Shown piece after piece: positions 26,483-35,515 of a DNA stretch of 64,000 nucleotides. This stretch comes from JAAUTY01 sp964397305 (lineage in GTDB: Bacteria; Cyanobacteriota; Cyanobacteriia; Cyanobacteriales; Spirulinaceae). The stretch is taken from contig CAYNIP010000023.1 of the NCBI GenBank assembly GCA_964397305.1, positions 5,406-69,405 on the forward strand, in the 5' to 3' direction. Both the position numbers and the translations under genes were made by a program. How positions within the stretch are numbered: the stretch's first letter is position 1; every line of letters begins with the position of its first letter. The notes under the pieces were generated by a model. That model worked only from the letters and a program-made list of their open reading frames with translations, was not told the origin of the DNA and did not search any database.

Positions 26483-27289
26483 ATGTCCCCACTCATTGCC
26501 ATTCATGCCTGTCGGTCTGGAGTCGGCCGGAGCCAAGTGGCCGGCTGCTTGAGTTTGGCCCTGGCTCACCAGGGGCAGCGCGTAGCCTTGATCGAAGCAG
26601 GCCTGGACCGAGCCGGCTCCTCAGGAACCTACCGCCAAGCAGCCACCACGGATCTCCTCCGTCGCTTCGGCCTCCCACCAGACTATCCCCCCTGTTCCCT
26701 CAGGCTCGACTGGCCAGAACCCGCTCCCTGGGACGCGGCGATCGCCGATCTCAGCTATCTCCTGGGCGGCTTGCCCCCCAGCAACCGCGCCGGGGCTCTC
26801 TACCTCCTCCGCAGTGACCCAGCCCTCAATGCCGATGCAGCACGCCTAGAGCCCCGACTGCAAGCCCTGCACCAAGCCCTGCAACTGGATGTGCTGCTCC
26901 TAGCCCTAGCTCCGGATCTGCACCCCGCAAGCTTGACCCCCCTCGCTCTCAGCGATGGAGTACTCCTAGTGCTGACCGTCGATCACCGCGATTTCCATGC
27001 CACCGCCGTGAGTGCAGAAGTATTGCGCCACCTCGGGGCAGCCAACGTGCAGCTCGTGCTCAACGGAGTTCCTGCGGCCCTCAATACCCCCCAATGGCAG
27101 CAGCAAGTTGAAGCGGCCTATGAAATTCCCGTGGCAGCCCTCCTGCCCTGGGCCGAGAACATGGCGCTGCTCAATGGTCAGGAGCTATTCTATTTGCGTT
27201 GGCCGGCGGCTCCCTTTAGTCAGGCGGTGCAAGCCCTGGCCCGACAGCACCTAGCTCGGGGGTTGGGGCAGCAACCAGCCTTGGCCTAG
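26483..27289 (+). CDS. MinD/ParA-like protein with degenerate P-loop
   Basis: This 268-residue protein has a deviant-Walker P-loop fold. MSPLIAIHACRSGVGRSQVAGCLSLALAHQGQRVALIEAGL aligns with the start of MinD/ParA (GGVGKT region followed by the DLD-type strand). Both lysines are replaced: the signature lysine position reads R and the second reads GVGRS. The later strand LDVLLLALAPDLHPASLTPLALSDGVLLVLTVDHRDFHAT matches the switch II and base-recognition area. If it hydrolyses ATP at all it does so with an unusual site, so it may be a structural relative. A GGAGG lies 13 bases upstream of the ATG, rather far. No ParB or MinE partner is adjacent. Confidence 0.75.
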   Translation: MSPLIAIHACRSGVGRSQVAGCLSLALAHQGQRVALIEAGLDRAGSSGTYRQAATTDLLRRFGLPPDYPPCSLRLDWPEPAPWDAAIADLSYLLGGLPPSNRAGALYLLRSDPALNADAARLEPRLQALHQALQLDVLLLALAPDLHPASLTPLALSDGVLLVLTVDHRDFHATAVSAEVLRHLGAANVQLVLNGVPAALNTPQWQQQVEAAYEIPVAALLPWAENMALLNGQELFYLRWPAAPFSQAVQALARQHLARGLGQQPALA

Positions 27290-27877
27290 CCAGTTCCGCA
27301 GGAACGGGATCGCCTACTATCGTTGTCTCGAACAATTTTGAGACCCTCTGAAATGGCTGCAATTCTTGCTTAGTAAGGATTTCGTGGTTGACCCGTCTCA
27401 TCCTTAACGGAAACGACTATAGCCCTCTTAGGTCAGATCGGGGTGAAACGCTGATTTTGCGTCGGCTGTAATGACGGAAATTTGTGGGAATTTCCCGGAA
27501 TAACACAAGAGGGATATAGTCATCTCAGCGTAACTATTCAGGTGTTGGCATTGACAGAGCGACTTTATTTGTGCAGTCAACCCTTGGAAAGCCGTATTTA
27601 GTCGATTTAAGACTAAATTTGGTGTCCAGAGATACATTTCTGGGAAGTTTGCCGCCGAGATGCACAGATTTGCATTCAATGCAACCCTATGACCTGAATA
27701 GTTACATCTCAGCTAAGCATGAGACCGATGGGCGGCGGAGCCCCCGCTTCGAGAAGCTGCGGTGCGTCTCCAGCCCCCAGCCCCGGCTCCCAAGCTGGGG
27801 AGCAAGGGAGCCGCGACCGGGAACAACACCGCCTCAGCGGGAGGCCCCATTTGCCAGGCCACTACATCCTGGCTCCT
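27290..27877. other. Intergenic region between the MinD-like gene and putA
   Basis: About 590 bases lie between the convergent stops. The left part is the family B element. 27430-27720 is AT-rich with no supported gene; 27720-27870 is GC-rich. No clear putA terminator was found. Confidence 0.5.
27320..27419 (+). mobile_element. Family B miniature element, copy B1
   Basis: This 100-bp non-coding element is flanked by TA on each side (27318-27319 and 27420-27421). It is about 90-95% identical to the reverse complement of 31085-31184, also exactly 100 bp. Its inverted termini are of the form TAGTYGTTTC. Size, TA flanks and lack of coding capacity suggest a MITE of an IS630/Tc1-mariner-type transposase; the transposase is not in this window. 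Confidence 0.8.
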
Positions 27878-30847
27878 CTACTCGGCCCCTTCAATCGGCG
27901 CAAAGCCCTGCCGCTGGATATTTTCCGTCACGGTGCGCGGCTCTAGGAATTGCAGCAGATAATCGGGGCCCCCGGCCTTGGAGCCGACCCCCGAGAGCTT
28001 GAAGCCGCCGAAGGGCTGCCGGGCCACGATCGCCCCGGTGATATTGCGGTTGATGTACAGATTTCCCACCTCAAACTCGGCCCTGGCCCGCTGGATGTGG
28101 GAGGGGGTGCGGGAATAGAGGCCGCCCGTGAGGGCGTAATCGGTCTGGTTGGCGATCGCCAAGGCCGTCGCAAAATCCGCCGCCGGAATCACCGCCAGCA
28201 CCGGCCCAAAGATTTCCTCCTGAGCAATCACCGCCTCCGGCTTCACATCGGTGAAGATGGTCGGGGGCACAAAGTAGCCCTTCTCCGGCACTGTGCCCTG
28301 AAAGGCCAGCGTCGCTTCCTGGCGGCCCTGCTCAATGTACCGCAGGATGCTGGCCTGGGCCTCGGCCGTCACCACGGGCCCCAGCATCGTGCTGGGTAGC
28401 TCCGTCGGTCCCACATTCAGCGACTTGACCGCCTCCAGCAGCCGTTGCACAAAGGCCTCGTAGACCGGGGCGAGGACAATGGCCCGAGAGCAGGCGGAGC
28501 ACTTCTGACCCGTGTAGCCAAAGGCCGAGGAGACCACCCCCGCCACGGCTTGATCCAGGTCGGCGCTTTCGTCAACGATGATCGCATTCTTGCCCCCCAT
28601 TTCGGCGATCGTCCGCTTCAGGTGCTTCTGGCCGGGGTGCAGTTTGGCCGCCTCTTGGAAAATGTGACAACCCACCTCCCGCGAGCCCGTGAAGGCGATC
28701 AGGTGAACATCCGGGTGGGCGACCAGGTAGTTACCCACGGTGGACCCTGGGCCGGGGACGTATTGAAAGACCCCCTTAGGAATACCTGCTTCTACCAGAA
28801 TCGCTGCCAGCTTCGCGGCGATCACGGCGGCCGGGGCGGCTGGCTTCAGCAGGGTGCAATTGCCGGTGACGAGGGCGGCCACGGTCATCCCGGTGGCGAT
28901 CGCCAAGGGGAAGTTCCAGGGCGAAATGACGACGGCAATCCCGCGCGGCTGGTAGTGGTAGCGATTCGTTTCCCCCGCCAGATCGTAGCCGTGCCCTTGG
29001 TCCAGCCGCTCCATTTCATCGGCATAGTAGCGACAAAAATCGATCGCCTCGGACACCTCGGCATCGGCCTGGGGTAAGGTCTTGCCCACTTCCAGACAAA
29101 CCCAAGCATTGAGATCCTGGCGGCGGGCCTCCAGCAGGGCCGCTGCCTTGCGGAGCACCCCAGCTCGCTCCCGCGCGGGCGTCGCTTTCCAGGCCGGGAA
29201 GGCCGCTTTCGCCGCCGCCACGGCTGCCGCCGCTTGCTCCTGGGAAATCTGCCCCACCGTTCCGATAACCTGGCTCGGATCGCAGGGATTCACGGAGTCC
29301 AGGGTGGCTGCCGTCGGCTCGTAGTCGCCATTGATCAGCGGCCAGTAGGTCTGCCCCAGCTCCGCCTTCACCCGCATCAGGCCCCGCTGGCCAGCAGCCC
29401 GTAGCTCTGCCTTGGCATAGTCCGTATTGGCGGCGTTGGGCCAGGCGGCCTTGGCGATCAAGGGCTGCTCCGTGGTCAACTGAGGCGGGGCAATCAACTC
29501 CTCGATCGGCCGTCCTTCCTGGTTTTGCCGCAGGAAGGAGCTGTTGGCCGTGTTTTCTAATAACCGGCGAATCAGGTAGGACATTCCCGGCAACAAGTCG
29601 CCGTAGGGGGCATAGACGCGGACGCGGTGGCCGCGCTGGGCGAGCAATTTGGCGAGGCGATCGCCCATGCCATAGAGCACCTGCATTTCAAAGCGGCGAC
29701 GGGGAATCTCGAGGGTCTCGGCGATCGCCATCGCCCGGGCCTGAGTCCGGACATTGTGGGAGCCGATGGCGGCATAGACGTGCTCATGATTTTCGAGCAA
29801 ATGCTGCATCAACTGCTCATAATTCTGATCCGTCGCCAGCTTCTGGTTGTAGACGTGCTGGGGCCAGTGATTCTGAATCGCATGAATTGTTTCCTGGTCC
29901 CAATAGGCCCCTTTGATCAGGCGCAGGGTCACGGGCCGACCCCGTTTTTTTGCCCAGGCAATCAAGTCTTGTAGATCCTGCTCCGAGTCTCGCAAATAGC
30001 CCTGGATTGTGAGACCAATATCCGTGCGATCGCGAAACTCCTCCTCCATCAGCAAGTCCTTGAGAATCGCCAAGGTCATATCCTTGTAGGCATACTGCTC
30101 CATATCAAAGTGAATGGCCGCTCCCACTTCTTGAGCCCGGCGCAGCAGGGGACGGAGGCGATCGCAAACCCTGGCCTGGCTACCCTGGGGATCGAGGGGA
30201 TCAAACTGGGAATAAAAGGCCGTCAACTTGACGGAAACCTGCACTTTTGGCAAGGCTTCTCCATCAGCTTCGTCAATTTGGGGCACGTTAGCCCAGCCCT
30301 GGGCCGCCGCGCTCAATTGCTCGATCAGTTCCCAATAATTTTGCAAATAGGCCTGGGCTTCGGCCTCGGTAATAACGGCTTCCCCCAAAAGATCGATCGT
30401 GAAGGTCAGCTTCTCTTTGCGGAGGCGCTCCACCGTTTTCACGACCTTAGGAATTGTTTCACCGGCAATGTACTTGTAGGCCAAGGTTTTCACCGCCTGC
30501 TCAACGGTCGTAGCCGCTAGTTGCGCCGGGGGCGAGTGGGGATCGGCGAAGTTGAGCAACTTTTTCAAGGGCTCCGGTAGCTCCACCGCTTCATCCCCGA
30601 GGTACTCCTGAAAGTGACGGGCAATCTCGGCCTTGCTCCGCAGGGCCGGCAGGCAATCGATGAAGCTGAAGAGTTGGTAGCGCAAACCGGGGTTGCTCAT
30701 GGCCCAGTCCAGCAACTTATCATCAAGGCGCATTTGGTCGCGGACTTGCTCAAAAAAGGAGCGTTTTTCCCGAGTGGCGGCAATGAGTTCGCGGGCAATG
30801 GTTTGGGTCTTAGCCTCGTAAGCTGTGGATGAAAGTTGTACAACCAT
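27878..30847 (-). CDS. putA: Bifunctional proline dehydrogenase / P5C dehydrogenase
   Basis: This 989-residue enzyme oxidises proline to glutamate in two steps. Residues about 130-440 are the FAD-dependent proline dehydrogenase barrel, with VSVKLTAFYSQFDPLDP, LRLIKGAYWDQETI and its closing YLIRRLLENTANSSFL. Residues about 510-980 are the NAD+-dependent aldehyde dehydrogenase, with the general base E749 in AEMGGKNAII and nucleophile C783 in GQKCSACSRAIV, the usual 34-residue spacing. Glu/Gly motifs SPWNFPLAIATG and AFTGSREVG bind NAD. No N-terminal ribbon-helix-helix domain is present, so unlike E. coli PutA it is not a repressor. ATG at 30847. Inverted copies of the family B element lie beyond both ends of the gene. 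Confidence 0.96.
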   Translation of the reverse strand: MVVQLSSTAYEAKTQTIARELIAATREKRSFFEQVRDQMRLDDKLLDWAMSNPGLRYQLFSFIDCLPALRSKAEIARHFQEYLGDEAVELPEPLKKLLNFADPHSPPAQLAATTVEQAVKTLAYKYIAGETIPKVVKTVERLRKEKLTFTIDLLGEAVITEAEAQAYLQNYWELIEQLSAAAQGWANVPQIDEADGEALPKVQVSVKLTAFYSQFDPLDPQGSQARVCDRLRPLLRRAQEVGAAIHFDMEQYAYKDMTLAILKDLLMEEEFRDRTDIGLTIQGYLRDSEQDLQDLIAWAKKRGRPVTLRLIKGAYWDQETIHAIQNHWPQHVYNQKLATDQNYEQLMQHLLENHEHVYAAIGSHNVRTQARAMAIAETLEIPRRRFEMQVLYGMGDRLAKLLAQRGHRVRVYAPYGDLLPGMSYLIRRLLENTANSSFLRQNQEGRPIEELIAPPQLTTEQPLIAKAAWPNAANTDYAKAELRAAGQRGLMRVKAELGQTYWPLINGDYEPTAATLDSVNPCDPSQVIGTVGQISQEQAAAAVAAAKAAFPAWKATPARERAGVLRKAAALLEARRQDLNAWVCLEVGKTLPQADAEVSEAIDFCRYYADEMERLDQGHGYDLAGETNRYHYQPRGIAVVISPWNFPLAIATGMTVAALVTGNCTLLKPAAPAAVIAAKLAAILVEAGIPKGVFQYVPGPGSTVGNYLVAHPDVHLIAFTGSREVGCHIFQEAAKLHPGQKHLKRTIAEMGGKNAIIVDESADLDQAVAGVVSSAFGYTGQKCSACSRAIVLAPVYEAFVQRLLEAVKSLNVGPTELPSTMLGPVVTAEAQASILRYIEQGRQEATLAFQGTVPEKGYFVPPTIFTDVKPEAVIAQEEIFGPVLAVIPAADFATALAIANQTDYALTGGLYSRTPSHIQRARAEFEVGNLYINRNITGAIVARQPFGGFKLSGVGSKAGGPDYLLQFLEPRTVTENIQRQGFAPIEGAE

Positions 30848-31052
30848 GATTTGTTAGTCTCTCAGTAAATGGAGCCCAGTTCTGCGTCGCCAGCCGTCGC
30901 ACGGGCGATCCGATGCGAGCCAGTTTGGGACTAGCCTGATTTCCCTTGCCCGTCAGACCACCGAGATGGGTGCATCACGGTCCGGGGCTCCGGCGGGTGC
31001 TGATCTATTGTCGCGCGAAGGATGATCCTTGGCGGCGTGTCCTCTGGTAACG

Positions 31053-31260
31053 GGGGGAACGAAATTTTACGCGGGATGTTGGTATGGTCGTTTCCGTTAA
31101 AGATGAGACGGGTCAACCACGAAATCCTTGCCAAGCAAGAATTGCAGCCATTTCAGAGAGTCTCAAAATTGTTTGAAACAACTATACTCCTTCGCTCAGC
31201 CCTCACCCCCATCGCTCTCCCAAGTTGGGAGAGGGGCTTCTAGCTCCCCTGCTCCGAAGG
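31053..31260 (+). mobile_element. Family A element, copy A3 (left half, interrupted)
   Basis: GGGGGAACGAAATTTTACGC, then GGGATGTTGGTA matches the left end of A1 (11892). The match stops at 31084 and resumes at 31187 (CTCCTTCGCTCAGCCCTCACC and the CTCTCCCAAGTTGGGAGAG hairpin), because family B copy B2 has inserted. The right half with the GTCCACCC end is missing. The right boundary is approximate. Confidence 0.7.
31085..31184 (-). mobile_element. Family B miniature element, copy B2, nested in A3
   Basis: This 100-bp element runs from TGGTCGTTTCC to GAAACAACTA and is flanked by TA at 31083-31084 and 31185-31186. The empty site is visible in A1 and A2 as GGTACTCC with a single TA, so the target duplication is directly demonstrated by comparison within the window. 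It is inverted relative to B1. Confidence 0.87.
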
Positions 31261-31363
31261 GTGCCAGAGGCTCCCAGGGGCGAGCCTGCTTGGGCAAGAC
31301 GGGGTGGAGTTCGTTAGGGTGGACTCTGGGAGTGTCCCCCGTTCCTGTCCGCTGCTGGAACCT

Positions 31364-32572
31364 ATGATGTTGATGAATTTTCCCCAGGGGCTGCCTCGTG
31401 CGGCTCTGCTAAGCGCTAGTCTGGCGATCGCCGCCTGTGCCCAACCCACCGCCCCGCCACCCCGCCCGGAGCCGGCCGCCCCCGAGGCGGCCACCCCCGC
31501 GGAGGTTGCCCGTTCGCCCCAGCCCGAGGCCCAGCTCGTGACACTCCTGGAGGGCCTGGAGCACCCTTGGAGTCTGGCCTGGCTTCCTGACGACTCCCTG
31601 CTGATCACCGAGCGACCCGGCCGCCTGCGTCGGGTGCGGGCTGGGCAACAGTCGCCCGATCAAATCGCCGGCCTGCCTACTGTCTACGCCGAAGGCCAGG
31701 GGGGACTGCTGGACATTGCTCCCCATCCCCGCTTTGCCGAAAACCAGCTCCTCTACTTCACCTACTCAGCCGGCACGAGTCAGGCCAATCGCACCCAGGT
31801 GGCTCGGGCTCGCCTCTTGGGCGATCGCCTCCAGGACTGGCAGGTGATTTTTACCGCCTCGCCGGCCAAACCTGGGGGCCAGCATTTTGGCTCGCGGCTG
31901 CTTTGGCTGCCGGACGAGACGCTGCTGGTGGCCATCGGCGATGGGGGCAATCCCCCCGTGAGTGTGGATGGCGAGTTGATTCGCTTGCAGGCCCAGAAGC
32001 TCGAGAGTAACTTGGGCAAAGTGGTACGCCTCCGGGACGATGGCTCGATCCCGGACGACAACCCGGTGATCGACGGCCGCCGCTCGGCTGTCTGGAGCTA
32101 CGGCCACCGCAATCTTCAAGGGCTGGCCTGGGACCCAGCGAGCGATCGCCTCTGGGCCACGGAGCACGGCGCTCGCGGCGGCGACGAATTGAACCGACTC
32201 CAGGCCGGGGAAAACTACGGTTGGCCCTTGGTCAGCCACAGCCGCGACTACGCCACGGGGCAGCCCATTGGGCCCACCTCCCAGCCGGGAATGACCGATC
32301 CGCTGTTGGTCTGGACGCCGGCGATCGCCCCCTCGGGTCTCGCGGTCTACACGGGCGAGGTCTTTCCCGACTGGCGCGGCCACCTCTTTGCCGGCGGCCT
32401 CGTCAGCCGCAGCGTGATTCAAATCGCGGCCGATGAGCGCAGCGCCACGGTCGTCGCCACCCACGCGGTCGGCCAGCGGGTTCGGGATGTACGCCAGGGC
32501 CCCGACGGCCTGCTCTACATCCTGACAGACGCTGCCAATGGCCAGCTCCTCCGGCTGGAGCCCCGCCCCTAG
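31364..32572 (+). CDS. PQQ-dependent sugar dehydrogenase, lipoprotein
   Basis: This 402-residue six-bladed beta-propeller of the soluble aldose sugar dehydrogenase (GdhB/YliI) family has a signal with lipobox LAIAAC|A, so the mature protein should be lipid-anchored outside the cytoplasmic membrane. A Pro/Ala-rich linker follows. Propeller blocks are LEHPWSLAWLPDDSLLITERPGRLRR, GLLDIAPHPRFAENQLLYFTYS, GSRLLWLPDETLLVAIGDGG, VWSYGHRNLQGLAW and ATEHGARGGDELNRLQAGENYGWP. The last is the most diagnostic. It would oxidise an aldose to a lactone using PQQ. PQQ synthesis genes are not in the window, so the cofactor source is unknown. The ATG at 31364 begins the signal peptide. Confidence 0.92.
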   Translation: MMLMNFPQGLPRAALLSASLAIAACAQPTAPPPRPEPAAPEAATPAEVARSPQPEAQLVTLLEGLEHPWSLAWLPDDSLLITERPGRLRRVRAGQQSPDQIAGLPTVYAEGQGGLLDIAPHPRFAENQLLYFTYSAGTSQANRTQVARARLLGDRLQDWQVIFTASPAKPGGQHFGSRLLWLPDETLLVAIGDGGNPPVSVDGELIRLQAQKLESNLGKVVRLRDDGSIPDDNPVIDGRRSAVWSYGHRNLQGLAWDPASDRLWATEHGARGGDELNRLQAGENYGWPLVSHSRDYATGQPIGPTSQPGMTDPLLVWTPAIAPSGLAVYTGEVFPDWRGHLFAGGLVSRSVIQIAADERSATVVATHAVGQRVRDVRQGPDGLLYILTDAANGQLLRLEPRP

Positions 32573-32809
32573 GCTGCGGTGCCCATGGGGGCGCCCCGGC
32601 TGAATCCTAGCCAGGGCTTGATCCCAAGTCTCGGATTCACCACCATTGTTTGCCCTCCCCCCAAACCCCTTGTATCTTGAAGGCAGGAGTGGCAGAGCGG
32701 GAGAGGGTCTTAGCGATCTATCGCCCTCGCTTGAACCCCGCTGTACAGCGATGGGGAACACCTTAGAGCCGGTGTCCCGTACCGCCTTGAGGCCGCCGGA
32801 GTTGGTACT

Positions 32810-35500
32810 ATGGACCGTCAAACAGATTCCCAAGATCCCTTGCTGCTTGAGCCGACTCGGCCAGACGATCGCCTGCCGTTGATGACGGAGGCGGCCCAGA
32901 CTGCTGCCAGCCCTGAGGAGATTGCCGATTGCCAAGCTTGGCTCAGTTTTCATCGGCTGTGGGGGCAGTTACCCGCTGAGGCCCTGGCGGCGATCGCCCA
33001 GGCCCTGCATCCTTTCCACGTCGAAGCCCAAACCCTGATCTATCAAGAAGGTCATCCCACCACAGGACTTTACCTGCTGCAATGGGGAGCCGTCGAGATT
33101 TATCGGCTCTCCCCCATCGGCAAGTCGCTGATTCGTCAGCGTAGTGCCGGGGATCTGTTTGGCTATGTGTCGCTGATGGCCCAGGGCGATCGCGGCCAGC
33201 ACCAGACCCAGGCGATCGCCCTGACAGCCTGTGAGCTGTGGTTTTTGCCCCAAGCCCAGTTTCGGCAGTTAATTCAGGACTATGCCGACCTAGAGCACCT
33301 GTTCAATGGGTTGCTGGCTCAGGACCTCAACGCCTTTAGCGCCCGCATTGCCCAAGAACAAAGCCGCATTCAGGGATTGCAAGCCTATATTCAAGCAGTC
33401 CCCAAGGGCAAGGCCATCCTGGGAACCAGCAAGTTCAGCCGAAAGCTACGGGACTTTGTCGCCCAGGCCGCCGCCACATCCCAGCCCCTACTCTTGCAAG
33501 CGCCCTCCGGCAGCGGCAAAACCTTGGTGACAGGCCTGATCCATGCCCGCTCTGGTCTGGCAGATCACCCCTTTGTAGAGCTGGATTGTGCTCACCTGCC
33601 CCGCTTGGCCGATGGCCGACTCAATACCGACGTTTTGTTTGGTCGCCTGGGCGGTCAACCGGGCTTGTTGGCGCTGTTGGAGCGAGGAACGCTGCTGCTC
33701 GAGAACGCCCAGGTGCTGAGTGAGGAAGATCGGCAGCGGCTGGGCCACTACGTCAAAACGGGCGGCCTGCTGCCCAATACGGACCCACCGGAGCCCAACC
33801 CACCGCCCCCACCCGTGCCGTCTTGGGCGCGTCTGGTGTTGGCGGCCCCCGACAAGCTAGCCCTCCCGGAGGTGGAAGCCCTGAGCTTTAAGCTGTTGAG
33901 CCTGCCTCAGCGCAAGGCCGATATCCCCGACTTTGCTCAGTCCTTCTTAACCCACTTCTGCCAAGATCAAAACCGCCCCCCGCTGGACCTGGACCAGGCG
34001 GATCTACGCCGCTTGATTAGCTACGACTACCCCGGCAACCTGACCGAGCTGGCGGAAATTCTGCACCGGGCGGTGATTATGACGCCCCCCGGCCAGCCCG
34101 TGATTCCTGAGCAGGCGCTGTGGTCGGTCCAGTCGGCCAAAAATGCCTTTCGGGTGGATCTGCTGACGCAGATTCCCTGGCTCCGACAAGCCTTGCTCAG
34201 TCGCTGGTATCCGGAAGGATTGTGGATCGTGATGATGGCGGTGTTTGTGCCTGTTACCTTGGCCGGGTTTCTGGGGCCGCAAACCCGAGACAGTAGTGTA
34301 ACCCTAAACCTGTTTTGGGCCTGGTGGTGGCCTGGATACCTATTTCTCTTTGCGTTTGTCGGGCGGTTGTGGTGTGCGGTCTGCCCGTTTATGATCACGG
34401 CCGAGGGGCTGCGGCGGCTGTCGCTCTGGCTGTTTCCCCGCCAGCAACTCCCCTGGCCGACGCGGTGGCTCAACCGCTGGGGGGCCTGGGTGCTGTTTGG
34501 TGGCTTTGGGGTGATTTATCTCTGGGAGAAGCTGTGGGACTTGCCCCACCACGCCTATCTCTCGGCCTGGTTGCTGCTGGCGATTACGGCAGGGGCGGTG
34601 ATTTTTAGCCTGATCTACGAGCGGCGGCTGTGGTGTCGCTATCTCTGCCCCATCGGCGGGATGAATGGCCTGTTTGCTAAGCTCTCTCTGGTGGAGTTGC
34701 GCTCGACCCAGCAGGTGTGCGGTAGCCAGTGCAGCACCTTTGGCTGCTACAAGGGCAGTGGCTCTACTCCTGTCACCTTTGCCGATGCCCTCCCCAGGGA
34801 AGGCCAGGCCACGGGGGGCTGTCCTCTCTACTCCCACCCGGCCCAACTGCAAGACAACCGCGACTGTGTGCTGTGCATGACCTGCTTGAAGGCCTGTCCG
34901 CATCGCTCGGTGCAGCTCAATCTGCGCTTTCCAGCGTCAGATCTGCTCGACCACCATCGGGGTAGCGGGGCTGAGGCGGCCTTGCTGTTGCTCCTTTTTG
35001 GGGGTGCCTTCATGCACCACAGCCAGCAAGTTTTGGGGTGGCTAGGGTTCCATGGTGTGGTGATGGATGCTGGCCACTTATGGACCAGTACCCCGATCGC
35101 CTTGGCTCTCTTGAGTATTCCGGCGGTGCTGACCTACGGCGCCCATGCGATCGCCCGTCGCCTTGATCCGGCTCAGCCGAGCTATCGGGTGGTCATCTAT
35201 GCCTATCTACCCTTCACCCTGGCGGCGAATCTGGCTCACTACATCCCTGCGGCCGTGACCGAAGCGGGACAGATTCTCCCTGTTCTTGCCCGTACTCTGG
35301 GCTACAGCGGGGCGGGGTTGCCGACTCTCACCGGGAGTACCGATGTCGCGCAGTTTCTTCAGGGGGTAACGCTGCTATCGGTCCTGGCCTTTAGCCCCTA
35401 TCCCCTGGGGCGGATCACCCAACGCCCGCTGCGGAGTAATCTCCCGCATCTCGTCCTGATGGTTGGGCTCAGCCTGCTATTTTTTAATCTGCTGCTCTGA
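32810..35500 (+). CDS. cNMP-binding / AAA / membrane 4Fe-4S fusion protein
   Basis: This 896-residue protein has an unusual architecture. Residues about 45-165 form a Crp-type cyclic-nucleotide-binding domain (LIYQEGHPTTGLYLLQWGAVEIYRL, GDLFGYVSLM). About 200-400 is an AAA domain resembling sigma-54 activators, with Walker A APSGSGKT (231-238) and a weak Walker B GTLLLENAQ, but no GAFTGA loop. From about 460 it becomes a NapH/CcoG-like membrane ferredoxin. It has several helices, with CAVCP (C522, C525), CRYLCP (C609, C613), a CGSQCSTFGC cluster, and a ferredoxin motif with cysteines 686, 689, 692 and 696 followed by Pro. More helices follow to the end. It probably senses a ligand or redox state at the membrane; no DNA-binding domain is seen. 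ATG at 32810 with GGAG 8 bases upstream. cysK follows 15 bases later. Confidence 0.9.
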   Translation: MDRQTDSQDPLLLEPTRPDDRLPLMTEAAQTAASPEEIADCQAWLSFHRLWGQLPAEALAAIAQALHPFHVEAQTLIYQEGHPTTGLYLLQWGAVEIYRLSPIGKSLIRQRSAGDLFGYVSLMAQGDRGQHQTQAIALTACELWFLPQAQFRQLIQDYADLEHLFNGLLAQDLNAFSARIAQEQSRIQGLQAYIQAVPKGKAILGTSKFSRKLRDFVAQAAATSQPLLLQAPSGSGKTLVTGLIHARSGLADHPFVELDCAHLPRLADGRLNTDVLFGRLGGQPGLLALLERGTLLLENAQVLSEEDRQRLGHYVKTGGLLPNTDPPEPNPPPPPVPSWARLVLAAPDKLALPEVEALSFKLLSLPQRKADIPDFAQSFLTHFCQDQNRPPLDLDQADLRRLISYDYPGNLTELAEILHRAVIMTPPGQPVIPEQALWSVQSAKNAFRVDLLTQIPWLRQALLSRWYPEGLWIVMMAVFVPVTLAGFLGPQTRDSSVTLNLFWAWWWPGYLFLFAFVGRLWCAVCPFMITAEGLRRLSLWLFPRQQLPWPTRWLNRWGAWVLFGGFGVIYLWEKLWDLPHHAYLSAWLLLAITAGAVIFSLIYERRLWCRYLCPIGGMNGLFAKLSLVELRSTQQVCGSQCSTFGCYKGSGSTPVTFADALPREGQATGGCPLYSHPAQLQDNRDCVLCMTCLKACPHRSVQLNLRFPASDLLDHHRGSGAEAALLLLLFGGAFMHHSQQVLGWLGFHGVVMDAGHLWTSTPIALALLSIPAVLTYGAHAIARRLDPAQPSYRVVIYAYLPFTLAANLAHYIPAAVTEAGQILPVLARTLGYSGAGLPTLTGSTDVAQFLQGVTLLSVLAFSPYPLGRITQRPLRSNLPHLVLMVGLSLLFFNLLL

Positions 35501-35515
35501 CAGCATGAGGTGACG

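Larger units (their letters stand above)
30848..31363. other. putA / sugar dehydrogenase divergent intergenic region
   Basis: About 515 bases, mostly occupied by a family A fragment interrupted by a family B element (31053-31260). No gene is supported. Promoters of both flanking genes must lie here. Confidence 0.6.

Noticed and set aside
32680..32760. tRNA-like stretch before the fusion gene
   Set aside because: Contains GGCAGAGCGGGAGAGG but no matching acceptor stem, T-loop or anticodon arm.
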